Shown: positions 1 to 11,992 of the stretch, piece after piece | Numbering within the stretch: position 1 is the stretch's first letter | Layout of the letters: each line of letters starts with the position of its first letter | NCBI RefSeq assembly: GCF_900698925.1 | Contig: NZ_LR217713.1 | Coordinates: 992,001-1,056,000, forward strand | DNA length: 64,000 bases | Direction: 5' to 3' | DNA from: Erwinia_E haradaeae_I | Lineage (GTDB): Bacteria; Pseudomonadota; Gammaproteobacteria; Enterobacterales; Enterobacteriaceae | The notes under the pieces: model-generated | Database searches by the model: none | What the model was told of the DNA's origin: nothing | The model's input: the letters and a program-made list of their open reading frames with translations, nothing else | Made by a program: the position numbers and the translations under genes

Positions 1-92
1 ATAACATTCATGCCTGCATCTAGAAGTTGAGTTAAAATCTCCTGAGATTCAGTTGAGGGACCAATAGTGCAAACAATCTTAGTTTTTTTCAT
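1..92 (-). CDS. pykF: Pyruvate kinase I, N-terminal 30 codons (cut by window edge)
   Basis: The minus strand from the ATG at 92 down to base 1 encodes MKKTKIVCTIGP followed by a stretch ending in LLDAGMNV. This is the N-terminus of the type I (PykF) pyruvate kinase, which makes pyruvate and ATP from phosphoenolpyruvate in the last step of glycolysis. The TKIVCTIGP segment is the first beta strand of the barrel and is diagnostic. The gene continues outside the window, so integrity cannot be judged. In E. coli lpp lies directly upstream; here the next 3 kb hold no recognisable gene. Confidence 0.9.
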   Translation of the reverse strand, partial: MKKTKIVCTIGPSTESQEILTQLLDAGMNV

Positions 93-3000
93 AATGATTC
101 ATCTAAATGTAATAAGTAAAAAATATATACTAATACTCGATCCGTCTTGAAAGATTTGATGCAACTTTTTAATGCAATCAAATATTGAATTATAGATTCT
201 ATATTATAATTAGGGGTTAATTGAAATAAATTCATCATATTTAAAATATAATTTTCACATGTATAACTAAACATAGTATAATCTTTATTATTATTTCAAA
301 TAAGTTGATAAAAAGTAACCATTTTATAACAAATATTTTGCAACATAATTGAATATAAAATATAAATACTCATAAATCAAATGCATATGATAGTTCTGGT
401 CAGAAGGAGTCTATACTATAGATAGTTTCTACATATCTTATAAAGATTCACAAAGATGACTACTTAAAAGACTTCTTTAAAGAAAAATACAATATTCACT
501 GATTTTTCTATCAAGTAGTAATCTTACTATTACAGTACAATTTAAAAAGACTGAGTTGAGTGTTTGAACCTTCCATAATATATAGAACAAGTATCATATA
601 CATCCTATATACTCATCATATCAAAGTAATATAATAAAAATATAAATTATAATATCACGCTATATGCATTTTAGAAACTTTTCCGAGATTATCTAATCCT
701 ATCAAATAAAATAATAAGTTATTTTCTCATATATCTTATAATTGGTAAAAAAAATAAGTAAACAAATTAGTTAAATTTTTTTTAAAATAAAATCCATCAG
801 AATTACCATGAGTCTACTCAGATTTACAATAGTAATAAAAGTTAAAAATCATTATTAATGATAATATAACCTAACAAGTTGTGCTATTGCACTTGATGTG
901 TTAATGTAAGATACATCTACAAAATGTAAAGCATGTACGTATAATTAAAGAATAATACAATATATAAACAATATAATACCTTTCAAGTACAAACTCATTT
1001 TAGAAATATATTATCATCTTGATTCAAGATTCTCTTTTTAAAAAGAGAATCCTTAATTAAAATGATGTCGAAAAAAATTTTTACGCATGAGAAAATTGTT
1101 CATATAATTAAGTAATTAAGAAGATAGTCAAAAACTACTCTTACTAGATAAAACAATGTTATAAATTCACTCACCAGACGTTATAAACTCACCACCCGTG
1201 ACATTGCTTATAATTTAACTATACTCTGCAAAAAATATGTGTCTTTGTTATTAAAACAACATCTATCTTTCCAAACCGATGGTAAAGATATTATAGAGAT
1301 ATTATAGAAAAGAATATTATATTTAATACAATTAAACTTGTGTAGACAGATGACTGAAACCAATATTTATACTAATAATCAATACTAAACAATAATTGTC
1401 CATATCATAGCCAACCACTTTAGAATAGAACAGAAATAAGAATAAACCATCAGATAATAAATCATACAATTAAATTAAGATTAACCGATTACATGCTCTA
1501 AACAAACTATTATGCATATTTTTTAGCAAAAAACCATTGTTATCCTGAGTAAATAGAAATATTTTCTATTATTAGTATATTAGTTAATACATTAATTTAG
1601 ATTAGATAACATCTAATATCCATTCAATTAAGAATATCTACTTACTACCTAACGATAATTCTTCTAAATCAAAATAAAAAAATTTCTTATATAATTAACC
1701 CAACTCATCGCGTATTAACAAATATAGCGGTTAAATTAACATACAATATGTATAAGCTAATACAAATAAACCAATAGAAAACATCTAAATTTATTTCCAA
1801 CTATTACATATATAAACTTTATCGCCATTTGAATTATGGCCTAAAATCGAAATATTTTATATTTAACATAAATAAAAGTATAGTAATGAAAATACTACAA
1901 AAAAACAATACGTCTCGTATCCACAAAACCGTATGAACTTAATTAAATATCTGAATGCAAGTCGATTTTACAATTAACTAAAATTCAAAATGGAAATATA
2001 TGATGAGAATAAAAAATTCCTGTTCCTCTTTCTGGGCGTTGACTGGTACAATCAAAAAAATAAAATAAAAATAACGATTAGGTATAAACTAAACAAAAAA
2101 ACGTTTTATCTTTATGTTAATACTTCATTCCACTCAATATAATTGTTTAATTAAAGATTAACTGCATGAGCAATTGCAATACAAAAGATATTTTTAAGAT
2201 TACTCTTTCTATAAGAGATACATTTAATTAAAAAAAAATTAAATAAATTAATATCTACAAAAATAAATATTTATTAAAATATAGATAATATATCAACTAA
2301 TTTATTTACATGTGATCTACTCTGAATCAAAATAAACTCAAAGAGTCCATGTCATGTCTAACTGCAAATAAAGAAAATATACTTAATTATAAAATGACAA
2401 ATTATATAATGTCATATTATCGTAACATGACCAATCCATCTTATAAATTTTAATTCCATAAAATACGAACCAGAACTATAATATTTCGTTACTAAAATGT
2501 TAATCTCTATTACTTAAGATGAATAAGATTTATATTCAATAAAAAATTTATATCAGAAATCAGATCAACTCCATATAAGATATATGGATCCAACTTTACT
2601 TCTTTTTTTCATTATTATCATCCTGATAATCACCATGCAAAAACAAGATTTTGTTAATGTATTCATAGCTATGGGTTATAATGATATATAGATCCAATTA
2701 TAATAATAACATGATCTCTCTAAAAACCTATTCTATTTACATCCACCATAATTTTACCCAACCGTTATCACTCCACCTGATATTCAACTTATAAAAAATA
2801 AACAATACTATTATGTCATATTCTATCACTGATAAAACCTAACAATTACTTTAACTACTGAGTTATCGCTCTTACTATCTAATAAACTCTCAGTATTATA
2901 AAAAAATAATATTCAACTATATAGGAATATTTTCATAGCAATTAGGAAATAATTTTCTATATTTTAATAAAAAATCTCATAGAGAAATGCCAGAAATAAC

Positions 3001-3139
3001 AATTTCTATAAAAATTATTACATATCGATAAATTAAAAATTTTGCAATATAGATCATAAGATATAGATACTAAATTAATATAGTTATAATATAGAAGCCA
3101 TAATACATTTTAAAACACCGTTATAAAAGGTATCAAAAA
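93..3139. other. 3.0-kb gene-free A+T-rich spacer between pykF and rpe
   Basis: No reading frame here looks like a real protein, and no tRNA or other structured RNA is visible. The composition is far more A+T rich than the neighbouring genes. The one clear structure is a 24-bp perfect palindrome at 1028-1051. A stop-free run near 1160-1310 on the plus strand has mixed amino acids but no start and no recognised family. I read the region as decayed former genes. Confidence 0.7.
1028..1051. repeat. 24-bp perfect palindrome
   Basis: The twelve bases GATTCTCTTTTT are followed at once by their exact reverse complement, with no spacer. It lies about 0.9 kb upstream of pykF and 2 kb before rpe, so no present gene needs it. 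It could be a relic bidirectional terminator or a cruciform-type sequence. Confidence 0.6.
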
Positions 3140-3817
3140 ATGAAAAAATTTTTAATTGCCCCATCAATTCTTGCTGCAGATTATGCCCGACTTGGTGAAG
3201 ACACTTCTAAAGCCCTGGATGCAGGTGGTGATTTAGTACATGTTGACATCATGGATAACCATTATGTTCCTAATCTATCAATGGGTCCAACGACTGTAAG
3301 AGATCTCCGTAATTATGGCATAACAGCTCCGATTGATGTACACCTTATGGCAGAACCCGTAGATCGTTTAATACCTGATTTTATACAAGCTGGTGCCAAT
3401 TGCATTACATTTCATCCCGAAACATCGCAACATATTGACCAAACTCTACAACTAATTCACCAATCTGGTTGCAAAGCTGGTATAGCATTAAACCCTACCG
3501 CATCTCTTGAAATCCTTTGTGATGTCATGGATAAGATTGATATAATTTTACTTATGTCTGTTAATCCAGGATTTAGTAGACAATTATTCATACCCGAAAC
3601 CCTAAAAAAACTACATCAAGTTCGCAATCTAATTGATCGAAGTGGTTATAATATTTGCCTAGCAGTTGATGGAGGTATCCATGTTAATAATATCTGCGAA
3701 ATTGCTAATACAGGAACAGATATGTTAGTAGTAGGGTCTACTATATTTGATAATGTAGATTATAAAAAAGTAATTGCATCTATGCGAATTGAACTAGAAA
3801 AATCTTACTATAGATAA
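3140..3817 (+). CDS. rpe: Ribulose-phosphate 3-epimerase
   Basis: Interconverts D-ribulose 5-phosphate and D-xylulose 5-phosphate in the cytosolic pentose-phosphate pathway. The 225-residue product has the full length of the family and aligns end to end with E. coli Rpe. Metal-binding residues are present: His34 and Asp36 in VHVDIMD, His68 in IDVHLM, and Asp177 in VDGG. The start follows an AAAGG motif by about nine bases. One oddity is the active-site loop after strand six, where the usual NPGFGGQ reads NPGFSRQ, replacing both glycines. In E. coli rpe sits in a dam-rpe-gph-trpS operon; here it stands alone with 3 kb and 2.2 kb of empty DNA on either side. Confidence 0.96.
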   Translation: MKKFLIAPSILAADYARLGEDTSKALDAGGDLVHVDIMDNHYVPNLSMGPTTVRDLRNYGITAPIDVHLMAEPVDRLIPDFIQAGANCITFHPETSQHIDQTLQLIHQSGCKAGIALNPTASLEILCDVMDKIDIILLMSVNPGFSRQLFIPETLKKLHQVRNLIDRSGYNICLAVDGGIHVNNICEIANTGTDMLVVGSTIFDNVDYKKVIASMRIELEKSYYR

Positions 3818-4293
3818 TTACACTCATTCTTATATAATAGGCTCACCTTTTCTAAATGAATATTAGTTATGTAATCTTGTAATTTATTAATCATATTCTT
3901 ACTTTTATAGAATATTTTTATACAAGTTACATTTACAGATAACTATCTTCATAGTTATTTAAGCTAATTTACTACTACAATATTTGAATATAATATGAAC
4001 CCAAGCATTACATATCTTAATTTATATAATGTATGAAATACACTGCACATTCTTCTTTTATGCTATCTCTTAGCATTTTTTAAAATATAAAATATTATAT
4101 AAAATTAAAAAATTTTCAACTCCGTCGTATAATCTAGAAAATCATGTTTCACTCAATATTAACTTGCAACCAATCACACTTATAGACCTCTCAAGTAATT
4201 ATGGCACACAAATCATGAGAAATTACTTAAGAACCAACGTCTAAGCAAGTATTCAATAGAAAATATTTCATCCCGACTGAATAAAATCTAACT

Positions 4294-4313
4294 AGGGTTA
4301 CTAAAGTAACCCT
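4294..4313. repeat. Short inverted repeat, 9-bp arms
   Basis: AGGGTTACT is followed by AA and its exact complement AGTAACCCT. It has no T run after it in either direction. Possibly the remains of a terminator for a lost gene. Confidence 0.4.
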
Positions 4314-4623
4314 GCTGAAGTATACAATAAAAACAAATAATCATTGTAACTCACTACTAACATTATATTAAACTCACATCTAATGAATTATAAAATCGAT
4401 AATTACAATACTAATATTATAATTTTTTCTCCTCTATCAATTCTTAACGAAAATAATATCTTAATATACTAATATACATTAAATTATCTTATTCTATAAA
4501 TAGAATATAATTCTCAATTATACATATATAATATCATTCTACATTCTAAAAAATTCTCTAAGTCTTTCGAATCATAAGAAAGACTAGTGATAAATAGTCT
4601 CTTTTATCAGAGAAAACACCATC

Positions 4624-4661
4624 GTCCTAACAAATAACCATAGTCCTAACAAATAACCATA
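4624..4661. repeat. 19-bp tandem duplication
   Basis: The unit GTCCTAACAAATAACCATA occurs twice, head to tail, without mismatch. It looks like a recent replication-slippage duplication in non-coding DNA. Confidence 0.8.
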
Positions 4662-6028
4662 GAATAAATATTCATTCATACTTTTCTTGTTATCACCATT
4701 ATTCATGATGAATAATATAAGATTCTCTAAATATAATCAAATATGAAAGTATCTTGCAATAAACCTTTATATACAACGCTCTAAGCACTATATACAGTGA
4801 ATTCTCCACACTAAACAATAGAATTATTTCAGACAACTTTCTATATAATATAAGCAAAAAAATTAAAATAAACGCTCAAAAAATAAAGAATAGATAAAAA
4901 AATTTACGTTAGAACTCTCTCTAAAGTAGTTATACGTATCTAGGTTGTCTAAAATCCCCAGATTAAATTAAATTAGCTATATAGACCAAAAATCTAGGAT
5001 GTATGAATAATACATTAAAAACAATCGGCGGCTATTAAACAAATTAATAATTAAATCAAACTAACAGTCTTTATTCTATCTTAACATTCAGAAAAAATAT
5101 TACCACGGTAAGTCTTCGGATAAAAAAATATATTAGTTTTAATTCTAGTAAAAATAACAACTTATCTAATTAGATTATTGTAATTTTTAATGAATACTTT
5201 ATTCTATCTTCATATTTTAGAAAAAACGTACCAGACACACAGAAACAGATAGATCGGCTTATCTTTTCCAAGATAAGAGATGTAATAATGACAAACCATA
5301 TCTTGCTATTCATGTACTAATTCTGTTAAAAGTCATGTTATAAAAGAAGTATTATCAAATAACTTTCTCAGTTTTATTAAACCACATAGAACGTCAAGCT
5401 ATCATGAACTTATAATCATTGTAATACGGTAAATAATATTACAAATTAAAAAAGATAAAACATATCAATATAGAAAATAATAAAAAAATCATTATAAGTG
5501 CTATCAAAACACACAATACAGATGTTTCTGAATACCAAACAAAATGCAATATAAATATAAAATAACATATAGATACTACCAATACTAATTAAATCAATGT
5601 TCTATAAATAATACTCGATTCTACATCCATCCTTAGAACTATAATTTACCATATTAATTTACTGCTATTTCAGTTACACTGCTAAAATGATGAGAGATCG
5701 TAAAAATTCAACTGTCTGTAATCAGGATCACATATATGACTAAACTCTAATTCTTTATGTATCCATAGCGATCAAGTTAAATCTAAATTTGAACCAAAAT
5801 ATAAGTGACGTTGTAGTTATTAAAGGTTTACACTTGTTATGTTTGATTAAGCTTTAAAATTTTATTTAGTATCTTGCAAAAACGCTGATAACAACATTTC
5901 TAATGTTATTAGCTGTACAAATACAATTTGTAACATGTTATTACTTCTCTACTCGCTCATGATTGTAAATCGTTTTTAATTTCAAAGATATGGTGTATCT
6001 TTGAATAATATAATACATTTATATCCCC

Positions 6029-6034
6029 TATAAT
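6029..6034 (+). promoter_or_regulatory. Possible -10 element immediately upstream of pit
   Basis: A consensus TATAAT lies only 11 bases before the pit ATG, followed by a GC-rich GGCGC. No -35 hexamer sits at the right distance (TTGAAT at 6001 is 22 bp away). If it is used, the mRNA would start within a few bases of the ATG and be nearly leaderless; no Shine-Dalgarno motif is seen. Confidence 0.3.
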
Positions 6035-6045
6035 GGCGCACACTT

Positions 6046-7545
6046 ATGCTAGATCTATTTTCAAATCTTGATATCCATGGCGAACTATTATTGCTAGCTC
6101 TTCTCTTTGTATTATTTTATGAAGCTATAAATGGCTTTCATGACACAGCTAACGCTGTTGCGACTGTGATCTATACTCGCGCAATGAGCTCTAAATTTGC
6201 GGTTGTCATGGCAGGAATATTTAATTTTTGCGGTGTTCTATTAGGGGGGCTAAGTGTTGCTTATGCCATTATACACCTTCTTCCTATTGATCTTCTTCTT
6301 AACGTTGGGTCATTTCATGGACTAATCATGCTTTGCTCTATGTTATTATCTTCGATAATATGGAATCTTGGTACGTGGTATTTTGGATTGCCAGCTTCTA
6401 GCTCTCACACCTTAATTGGTGGCATTATTGGTATTAGTCTGACCAATGCATGGTTAACCGGAACGTCAATTCTCCATGCGCTCAATATTCCACAAGTGAT
6501 AAATATCTTAACCTCACTGGTCATTTCCCCGCTCTTAGGGTTAATAATTGCCGGAAGCTTCATGCATCTCCTCCAGAAATACTGGAGAAAAAGTACAAAA
6601 CAAAAACAGATTCATATGACTCCAATAGAGTTGGAGAGATGCGATGGCAAGAAAAAGCCGCCGTTCTGGATTCGAATGGCCCTAATCCTGTCAGCAATAG
6701 GAGTGAGTTATTCGCACGGGGCTAATGACGGACAAAAAGGTATTGGTCTTATCATGCTAGTTCTTATTGGAGTTGCACCTGCTGGTTTTGTGGTCAATAT
6801 GCATGCCAGTGATTACGAAATTATTCGTACCCGAAATGCAATCAACCATATCGAGCAATATTATCATCAACACATCCCGTCCCTCCCAAAAAACATACAG
6901 AAATCATCAACTATTCTACGATTTGAATCAAAAGAAAATTCTACTCCTCTATTTAATTCTAATTTAAACATGTCACAACTGCTCTTACCAATCAAAGAAA
7001 CACAAAAAATACTTAATAACCTCACAAATTATCAAATACTTAGCCTAGAAGAACGAAGACAATTACGGCATCTCTTAATGCATATATCAGATAAAATAGA
7101 AATAGCTTCCTCCTCAAAAAACATCACACATGAAGAAAAAGTTTTTCTTAAAAAACTAAAACATGATATCCTCAGCACCGTCGAGTATGCTCCTGTATGG
7201 ATTATACTATTAGTCGCATTAGCTCTATCACTAGGTACAATGGCAGGTTGGCAACGCATTGCAATAACAATCGGTGAAAAAGTAGGAAAAACAGGCATGA
7301 CATATGCTCAAGGAGTAGCTGCACAGGTCACTGCAGCTATGTCGATTGGTGTAGCTAGCTACACGGGAATGCCTGTATCAACCACTCACATTCTCTCTTC
7401 ATCTGTAGCAGGAACCATGTTAATCAGCGGGGGGGGAGTGCAAGGTCCTACAATTAGAAATATTGTCATTGTTTGGGTATTAACCTTGCCTATTTCAATT
7501 ATGCTTTCGGGAACGTTATATTGGATAACGATAACCATACTCTGA
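6046..7545 (+). CDS. pitA: Low-affinity inorganic phosphate transporter, Pit family
   Basis: Inner-membrane symporter for metal-phosphate complexes driven by the proton gradient. The product is 499 residues, the same length as E. coli PitA, and aligns throughout. The two inverted PiT signature segments are present: GFHDTANAVAT (residues 30-40) and SHGANDGQKGIG (about 224-235), plus GLPASSSHTLIGG and GMPVSTTHILSSS. About ten hydrophobic segments flank a poorly conserved hydrophilic centre (about residues 260-370), which is the cytoplasmic loop in this family and is also the most diverged part here. The gene stands alone. With no pst genes visible, this may be the main phosphate importer, which is an inference. 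A second Pit gene (pitB) would look the same, so pitA is by best fit. Confidence 0.93.
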   Translation: MLDLFSNLDIHGELLLLALLFVLFYEAINGFHDTANAVATVIYTRAMSSKFAVVMAGIFNFCGVLLGGLSVAYAIIHLLPIDLLLNVGSFHGLIMLCSMLLSSIIWNLGTWYFGLPASSSHTLIGGIIGISLTNAWLTGTSILHALNIPQVINILTSLVISPLLGLIIAGSFMHLLQKYWRKSTKQKQIHMTPIELERCDGKKKPPFWIRMALILSAIGVSYSHGANDGQKGIGLIMLVLIGVAPAGFVVNMHASDYEIIRTRNAINHIEQYYHQHIPSLPKNIQKSSTILRFESKENSTPLFNSNLNMSQLLLPIKETQKILNNLTNYQILSLEERRQLRHLLMHISDKIEIASSSKNITHEEKVFLKKLKHDILSTVEYAPVWIILLVALALSLGTMAGWQRIAITIGEKVGKTGMTYAQGVAAQVTAAMSIGVASYTGMPVSTTHILSSSVAGTMLISGGGVQGPTIRNIVIVWVLTLPISIMLSGTLYWITITIL

Positions 7546-9271
7546 ATTATAACATCCTGAAAAACTTATAAAAAGTAATGAACTAATGTATAATATTATT
7601 ATACTTATTAACTCGAATTACTCTTTCTTGCTAAATAAAATAGTATTCAAGGTATAATCAATTTTCACAAATTTACTAAACAAAGTAACCAAAAAAACCA
7701 ATAATTTAATCTAAACATACTATTAAAGACCCTTAGGATAAGTAATTACACAAATCTAAGTATATTATACTAAAACATCTAATATAATTCTAGTGTGTCA
7801 ATGAATTATAAATCTAATCACTTACTTTAAGCTAGAAATAGTTAAATTAATACTAAAACCAATCACTCACATGAAACTCTGTAAAGCTATTTTCAAGCCA
7901 TACCTACATCAAAAAATATTTTTTCTTTTGTACAAAAAATACTAAATAATTTTTATATTATATCCTCATCTAACAACCTGTATTTTGATAACATTATCAT
8001 CAATTATATATAGAACTATAATACTAAGACTTTCCTATACAAATACTTATTGTATTGTTTTTCAAAAAAAACTAATAGAAGATATATTACATAGATAAAG
8101 AACAAATAGCAACCATATGAAAATATACTAATATCGTTCTAAGAAAAAGATATACCCCATATATTAATATCCTATAAAAAAATCACATTTATTGAAACTA
8201 TCTATCTTATTTAATTTAAGATTGAATCTTATTAATATCTTGGATATCATTACTCTATAGATTGATAAATCTAATAGAATTATGCTATTTTTTATAGATT
8301 GTAATATCAATATAGAATTTAATTCTATATCATTTAATTCATCGATGTTTGATATCTAATAAATAAAATATTAAAATATATCAACTGAATATATATATTA
8401 GTCTAAAAATTCTATTTATCATATCTTATAGACAAAGACAATATTACTTGATATAAAAAATAAACTCATAAAAATATAGATCAATCCATTTTATTTAAAA
8501 AAATTCTCTTACTTTCTAAGAACTATCTATATCTTTTATTCAACTATCAAAACATAGATTACACATTATATCAGAATATATATTCTAAATTTATATAAAA
8601 ATAAAACAACAAGGCAAAAAACCATTCACAAAAAATAAGTTTATATGCATATATTACAAATATATTAAATAATAATATAATTATCTCATCCTAAAAAAAT
8701 AAGAGCCAGTTAAGTGGCATAATATTTAGATCAAGGGTACAAATAAATTTATATTGATACATTTTCTTTGTTGCACATTATAAGTATTGATCACACATAT
8801 TAAATACGATATTAATTAAAAAATGATTCTATTTTACTACCCTGATATTTGGATAGATAAAATTCACCTACCTTATGCTTAAAAAGATAAATCAACACTT
8901 AATATAGGTTGTTAATTATAAATTATAGGTTATAAATCATAAATTACATATATTCTACAATACCTCTTCGTTTATTTTGAATGACTCTAACTTATTCTTC
9001 TTTCTTACAATTTAAGTCAATGTTTACCATGTATACTATAATGTAGTAGAAATATACGAGATTTAAGTAAACGGAATAATGATAAAATACTAAAATAAAT
9101 TATTAAATTTAGAATATTCATACAATCTTTGATACTAAATACTTATAAATACTTAGTATATTTATCTTAAATCATGTGTCTATACTAATACCCAGAATAT
9201 ACAGCTAGTTCCCAAACGCACTTTATATTAAATTACGACATATCTTATTGCAATATATTAAGGAATCAAAC
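7546..9271. other. 1.7-kb gene-free spacer between pit and rseC
   Basis: Very A+T rich with no plausible gene and no stable RNA. A small GCCA/TGGC hairpin near 8704-8718 is the only GC-richer feature. No terminator with a clear T run follows pit. Confidence 0.65.
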
Positions 9272-9736
9272 ATGATTCGAGTATGGGCAACAGTGATAAA
9301 ATATCATAATGGGTTTGCTACATTATATATAGAAAAAAATAGATCCTGTATAAATTGTATCTCTTGTACCGAAAATAACAAAAATAGATTTAAAAAGAAC
9401 ACCTCTAAAAATTTATATATCATTGAAGTATATAGCTATCAAGCTCTTGCACCAAAACAACAAATTCAAATAGGTTTATCTAAATCCAGCATGCTCATCA
9501 CGGCATTACTCATTTACCTAACTCCATTGATGAGTTTATTACTTTCTGGCATATTGTTTCAGATATTTTTAAAAACTGATTTAGCAGCAATCATAGGAGT
9601 GTTACTAGGAGGAATTAGTGGATTTTTGTTAACAAAATGGCTATCTGTATTATTAATGCAATCACCATCTTTTCAACCAGTAATTATATACAGCTCTATA
9701 CTATCTCGTTCACTCAAACTTTCTATAAAGAACTAG
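9272..9736 (+). CDS. rseC: SoxR-reducing / sigma-E regulatory membrane protein RseC
   Basis: Small inner-membrane protein with a cytoplasmic Cys-rich N-terminus and two central membrane segments (about residues 70-92 and 95-118). In E. coli it tunes sigma-E signalling and helps the Rsx complex reduce SoxR. The start chosen is the ATG at 9272: an AAGGA lies seven bases before it and the product MIRVWATV aligns with E. coli MIKEWATV, giving 154 residues against 159. A TTG at 9248 would add eight residues without support. The Cys cluster is C26, C29, C32, whereas E. coli has C26, C29, C35, so the spacing of the third Cys is shortened. The usual partners rpoE, rseA and rseB are not beside it, and no rsx gene is visible. 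Confidence 0.85.
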   Translation: MIRVWATVIKYHNGFATLYIEKNRSCINCISCTENNKNRFKKNTSKNLYIIEVYSYQALAPKQQIQIGLSKSSMLITALLIYLTPLMSLLLSGILFQIFLKTDLAAIIGVLLGGISGFLLTKWLSVLLMQSPSFQPVIIYSSILSRSLKLSIKN

Positions 9737-11212
9737 TCACTCTTCATCTCTCTTTTTGAGTAATCAGATACTCAGAAAAAAGACACCTCTAAGATAGCAT
9801 ATGGGTCATAATTATATTTTTATATGACCTAGACGCATCATACTAATATGTAGAAATGTACTAAAAACATTATCTAGACTATACAAAAATATCAAAAATC
9901 ATCTCGATTTAATCAATCATTATAATCTCTAATCTCCTTATGTTAACAATTAACAATAAAATATAAATGATTAAAATCATACACCGTCGTGATATATTTT
10001 AATACTTTCAAGTCAATTTGCATTGTAGCGATAACAGATGAGTCACAATGCATACCATTGAATAATGGTATTTAATAATAAATCATGTGCATACCTCAAA
10101 CACATCAACTATACAACCGATGATATATTCCAAAAAAATATTAAATTATATCAATTCATTTTAATAAATAAATAAAATAGTTTTGCATAAATATAAAAAA
10201 TTGTTATATATTAAAAGGTATTATGAATATCAATATTTAATTTTTTTGATAATTAAACAATTATTTATAATTAGATAAAGAATCTTTTTATGTACATAAT
10301 CATTTAAATAAAAAGTATTTTTTTATAAATCTATCTACTATCATTGCAATACGAAAAAATAAAATTCTTATTATTTAAATAATAATATTCTATTATTAAA
10401 CCAAGACGTTAATTATGTCATAATGACATTATCATAGGATATAATCAACTCCTTATAAATTTTCTGAGAGCTTGGAGTAAACAATAAATATAGAATACAT
10501 TTCTATCCATAATCAAATATATGGACATTTTACAAAAAAAATTTAAGATTATGTAAATAATATAAAATCATATCTAATAATAAAATATTCACTGTTTAAG
10601 AATAATGGTTCAAACATCTGTCTTTTTCTTATATAGATAGATTAAGCATGTGTTATTTTGGAACCAATATTGAATGTTCTATAAAAAACAGACCATGACA
10701 ACTAGACTCTTAATTTACACACAATAAGCTTAATTCCATTATAAGTATTCTATAAATATTTATTTTTTAAAATTTTTTCTTTTGAATTATCTCTATCACA
10801 GATATTCTTGAATAAGAATATTATTCTGTCATCTTAATAAAATTAAAAATATAACCATCAAAAATTATCTTAAAACTTGACTTTAAATGGTTTAATATAT
10901 ACCAGAGCATTATATGCATCAATGAATCCTATTATAGATATTCTATCATCTATAGACTGCATGGTATATTATGATATAATCTACACTAATATATAATATA
11001 TAATATATAATTATATCCTATAAAAATAGAAAAATATGAGAAAAATTATCCACGAAAGAAAGCTAGGTAGTAAAAATACAGACATGTAAAAAATTTACAT
11101 ATATGTATTATACTTAAATACAGTATATACTGACTTATTACTCTGACAATCATGTTATTTATTAAAATCCTACATCATATTACACAAAACTAGATAATAT
11201 AAAGGAATCTTG
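9737..11212. other. 1.5-kb gene-free spacer between rseC and cysQ
   Basis: No gene-like frame. A 7-bp inverted repeat with loop GAAT (10053-10070) and several A+T-only runs are all that stand out. Around 10977-11010 there are short TATA-type simple repeats. Confidence 0.65.
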
Positions 11213-11992
11213 ATGTTAGAACACGAAAGTATGGTATACACAACACAAATAATAGATAAAATTTGTTCTCTAGCCTATACAGCTGGTTGCGCTATCATAC
11301 AAGTATATAATGGATTTATACCTTTAGATATACAAAAAAAATCTGATAACTCTTTAGTCACAAATGCAGATTTTTCAGCACATAAGATTATTTCAGAAGG
11401 CTTAAGAATATTAACCCCCCAGATACCAATATTATCTGAAGAAGAGTCAGATCTGTGGATCAATCGACAAAATTGGACACAATATTGGTTAGTAGATCCT
11501 CTGGATGGGACGGCAGAATTTCTTAATCATAATGATGAGTTTACAGTGAATATTGCATTAATCCAGTCTGGTATACCTGTATTAGGTGTCATATACGCAC
11601 CGGCATTAAAAAAAATGTATTATGCAATAAAGGATAAAGCTTGGAAAAAAGAAAATGGATTAAATATGCAACTCCGAGTAAAAAATAGACAACCGCCTAT
11701 AGTAGTTATCAGCCGTTCACATAATAATAATAAAAAATTAAATAATTATCTCAAGACACTACCAAAACACCAAGTAATTAAGATGGGATCTTCCTTAAAA
11801 TTTTGTATGGTAGCTGAAGGAAAAGCACAGATCTATCCAAGATTAGGAAAAACTCATATTTGGGACACAGGTGCAGGACACGCAATCGCTATAGGATCAG
11901 GAGCTAAGATGACTAACTTTCAAGGAGAACATATCGATTATACCCCCACTCATTCATGCCTTAATCCAGAATTTATTGTATCATTAATATAA
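11213..11992 (+). CDS. cysQ: 3'(2'),5'-bisphosphate nucleotidase CysQ
   Basis: Hydrolyses 3'-phosphoadenosine 5'-phosphate (PAP) to AMP, recycling the by-product of sulfate activation and of carrier-protein modification. It belongs to the inositol monophosphatase fold. Visible motifs: the first metal-site segment ILSEEES, the hallmark DPLDGT in VDPLDGTAEF, and the C-terminal metal site WDTGAGHAIA. The length of 259 residues is close to the E. coli 246, with an N-terminal extension of about 11. The ATG at 11213 is preceded by AAGGA with a six-base gap; the TTG just before it would also read through but is less likely. Replacement of the usual DGTKEF lysine by alanine (DGTAEF) is a small oddity. 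No cys genes for sulfate assimilation are nearby. Confidence 0.92.
   Translation: MLEHESMVYTTQIIDKICSLAYTAGCAIIQVYNGFIPLDIQKKSDNSLVTNADFSAHKIISEGLRILTPQIPILSEEESDLWINRQNWTQYWLVDPLDGTAEFLNHNDEFTVNIALIQSGIPVLGVIYAPALKKMYYAIKDKAWKKENGLNMQLRVKNRQPPIVVISRSHNNNKKLNNYLKTLPKHQVIKMGSSLKFCMVAEGKAQIYPRLGKTHIWDTGAGHAIAIGSGAKMTNFQGEHIDYTPTHSCLNPEFIVSLI

Larger units (their letters stand above)
3818..6045. other. 2.2-kb gene-free spacer between rpe and pit
   Basis: I see no gene. Small structures include a 9-bp inverted repeat with a two-base loop (4294-4313), a 19-bp tandem duplication (4624-4661), and an 8-bp stem with loop TTCC (5258-5277). In E. coli gph and trpS follow rpe; no trace of either could be read here. 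Confidence 0.65.

Noticed and set aside
1160..1310. 48-codon stop-free run on the plus strand with mixed amino acids
   Set aside because: No start codon, no recognised family, and runs of this length are expected by chance many times in this window.
8701..8740. Short GC-richer stretch resembling the start of a tRNA
   Set aside because: No cloverleaf can be built; lacks a T-loop and anticodon stem.
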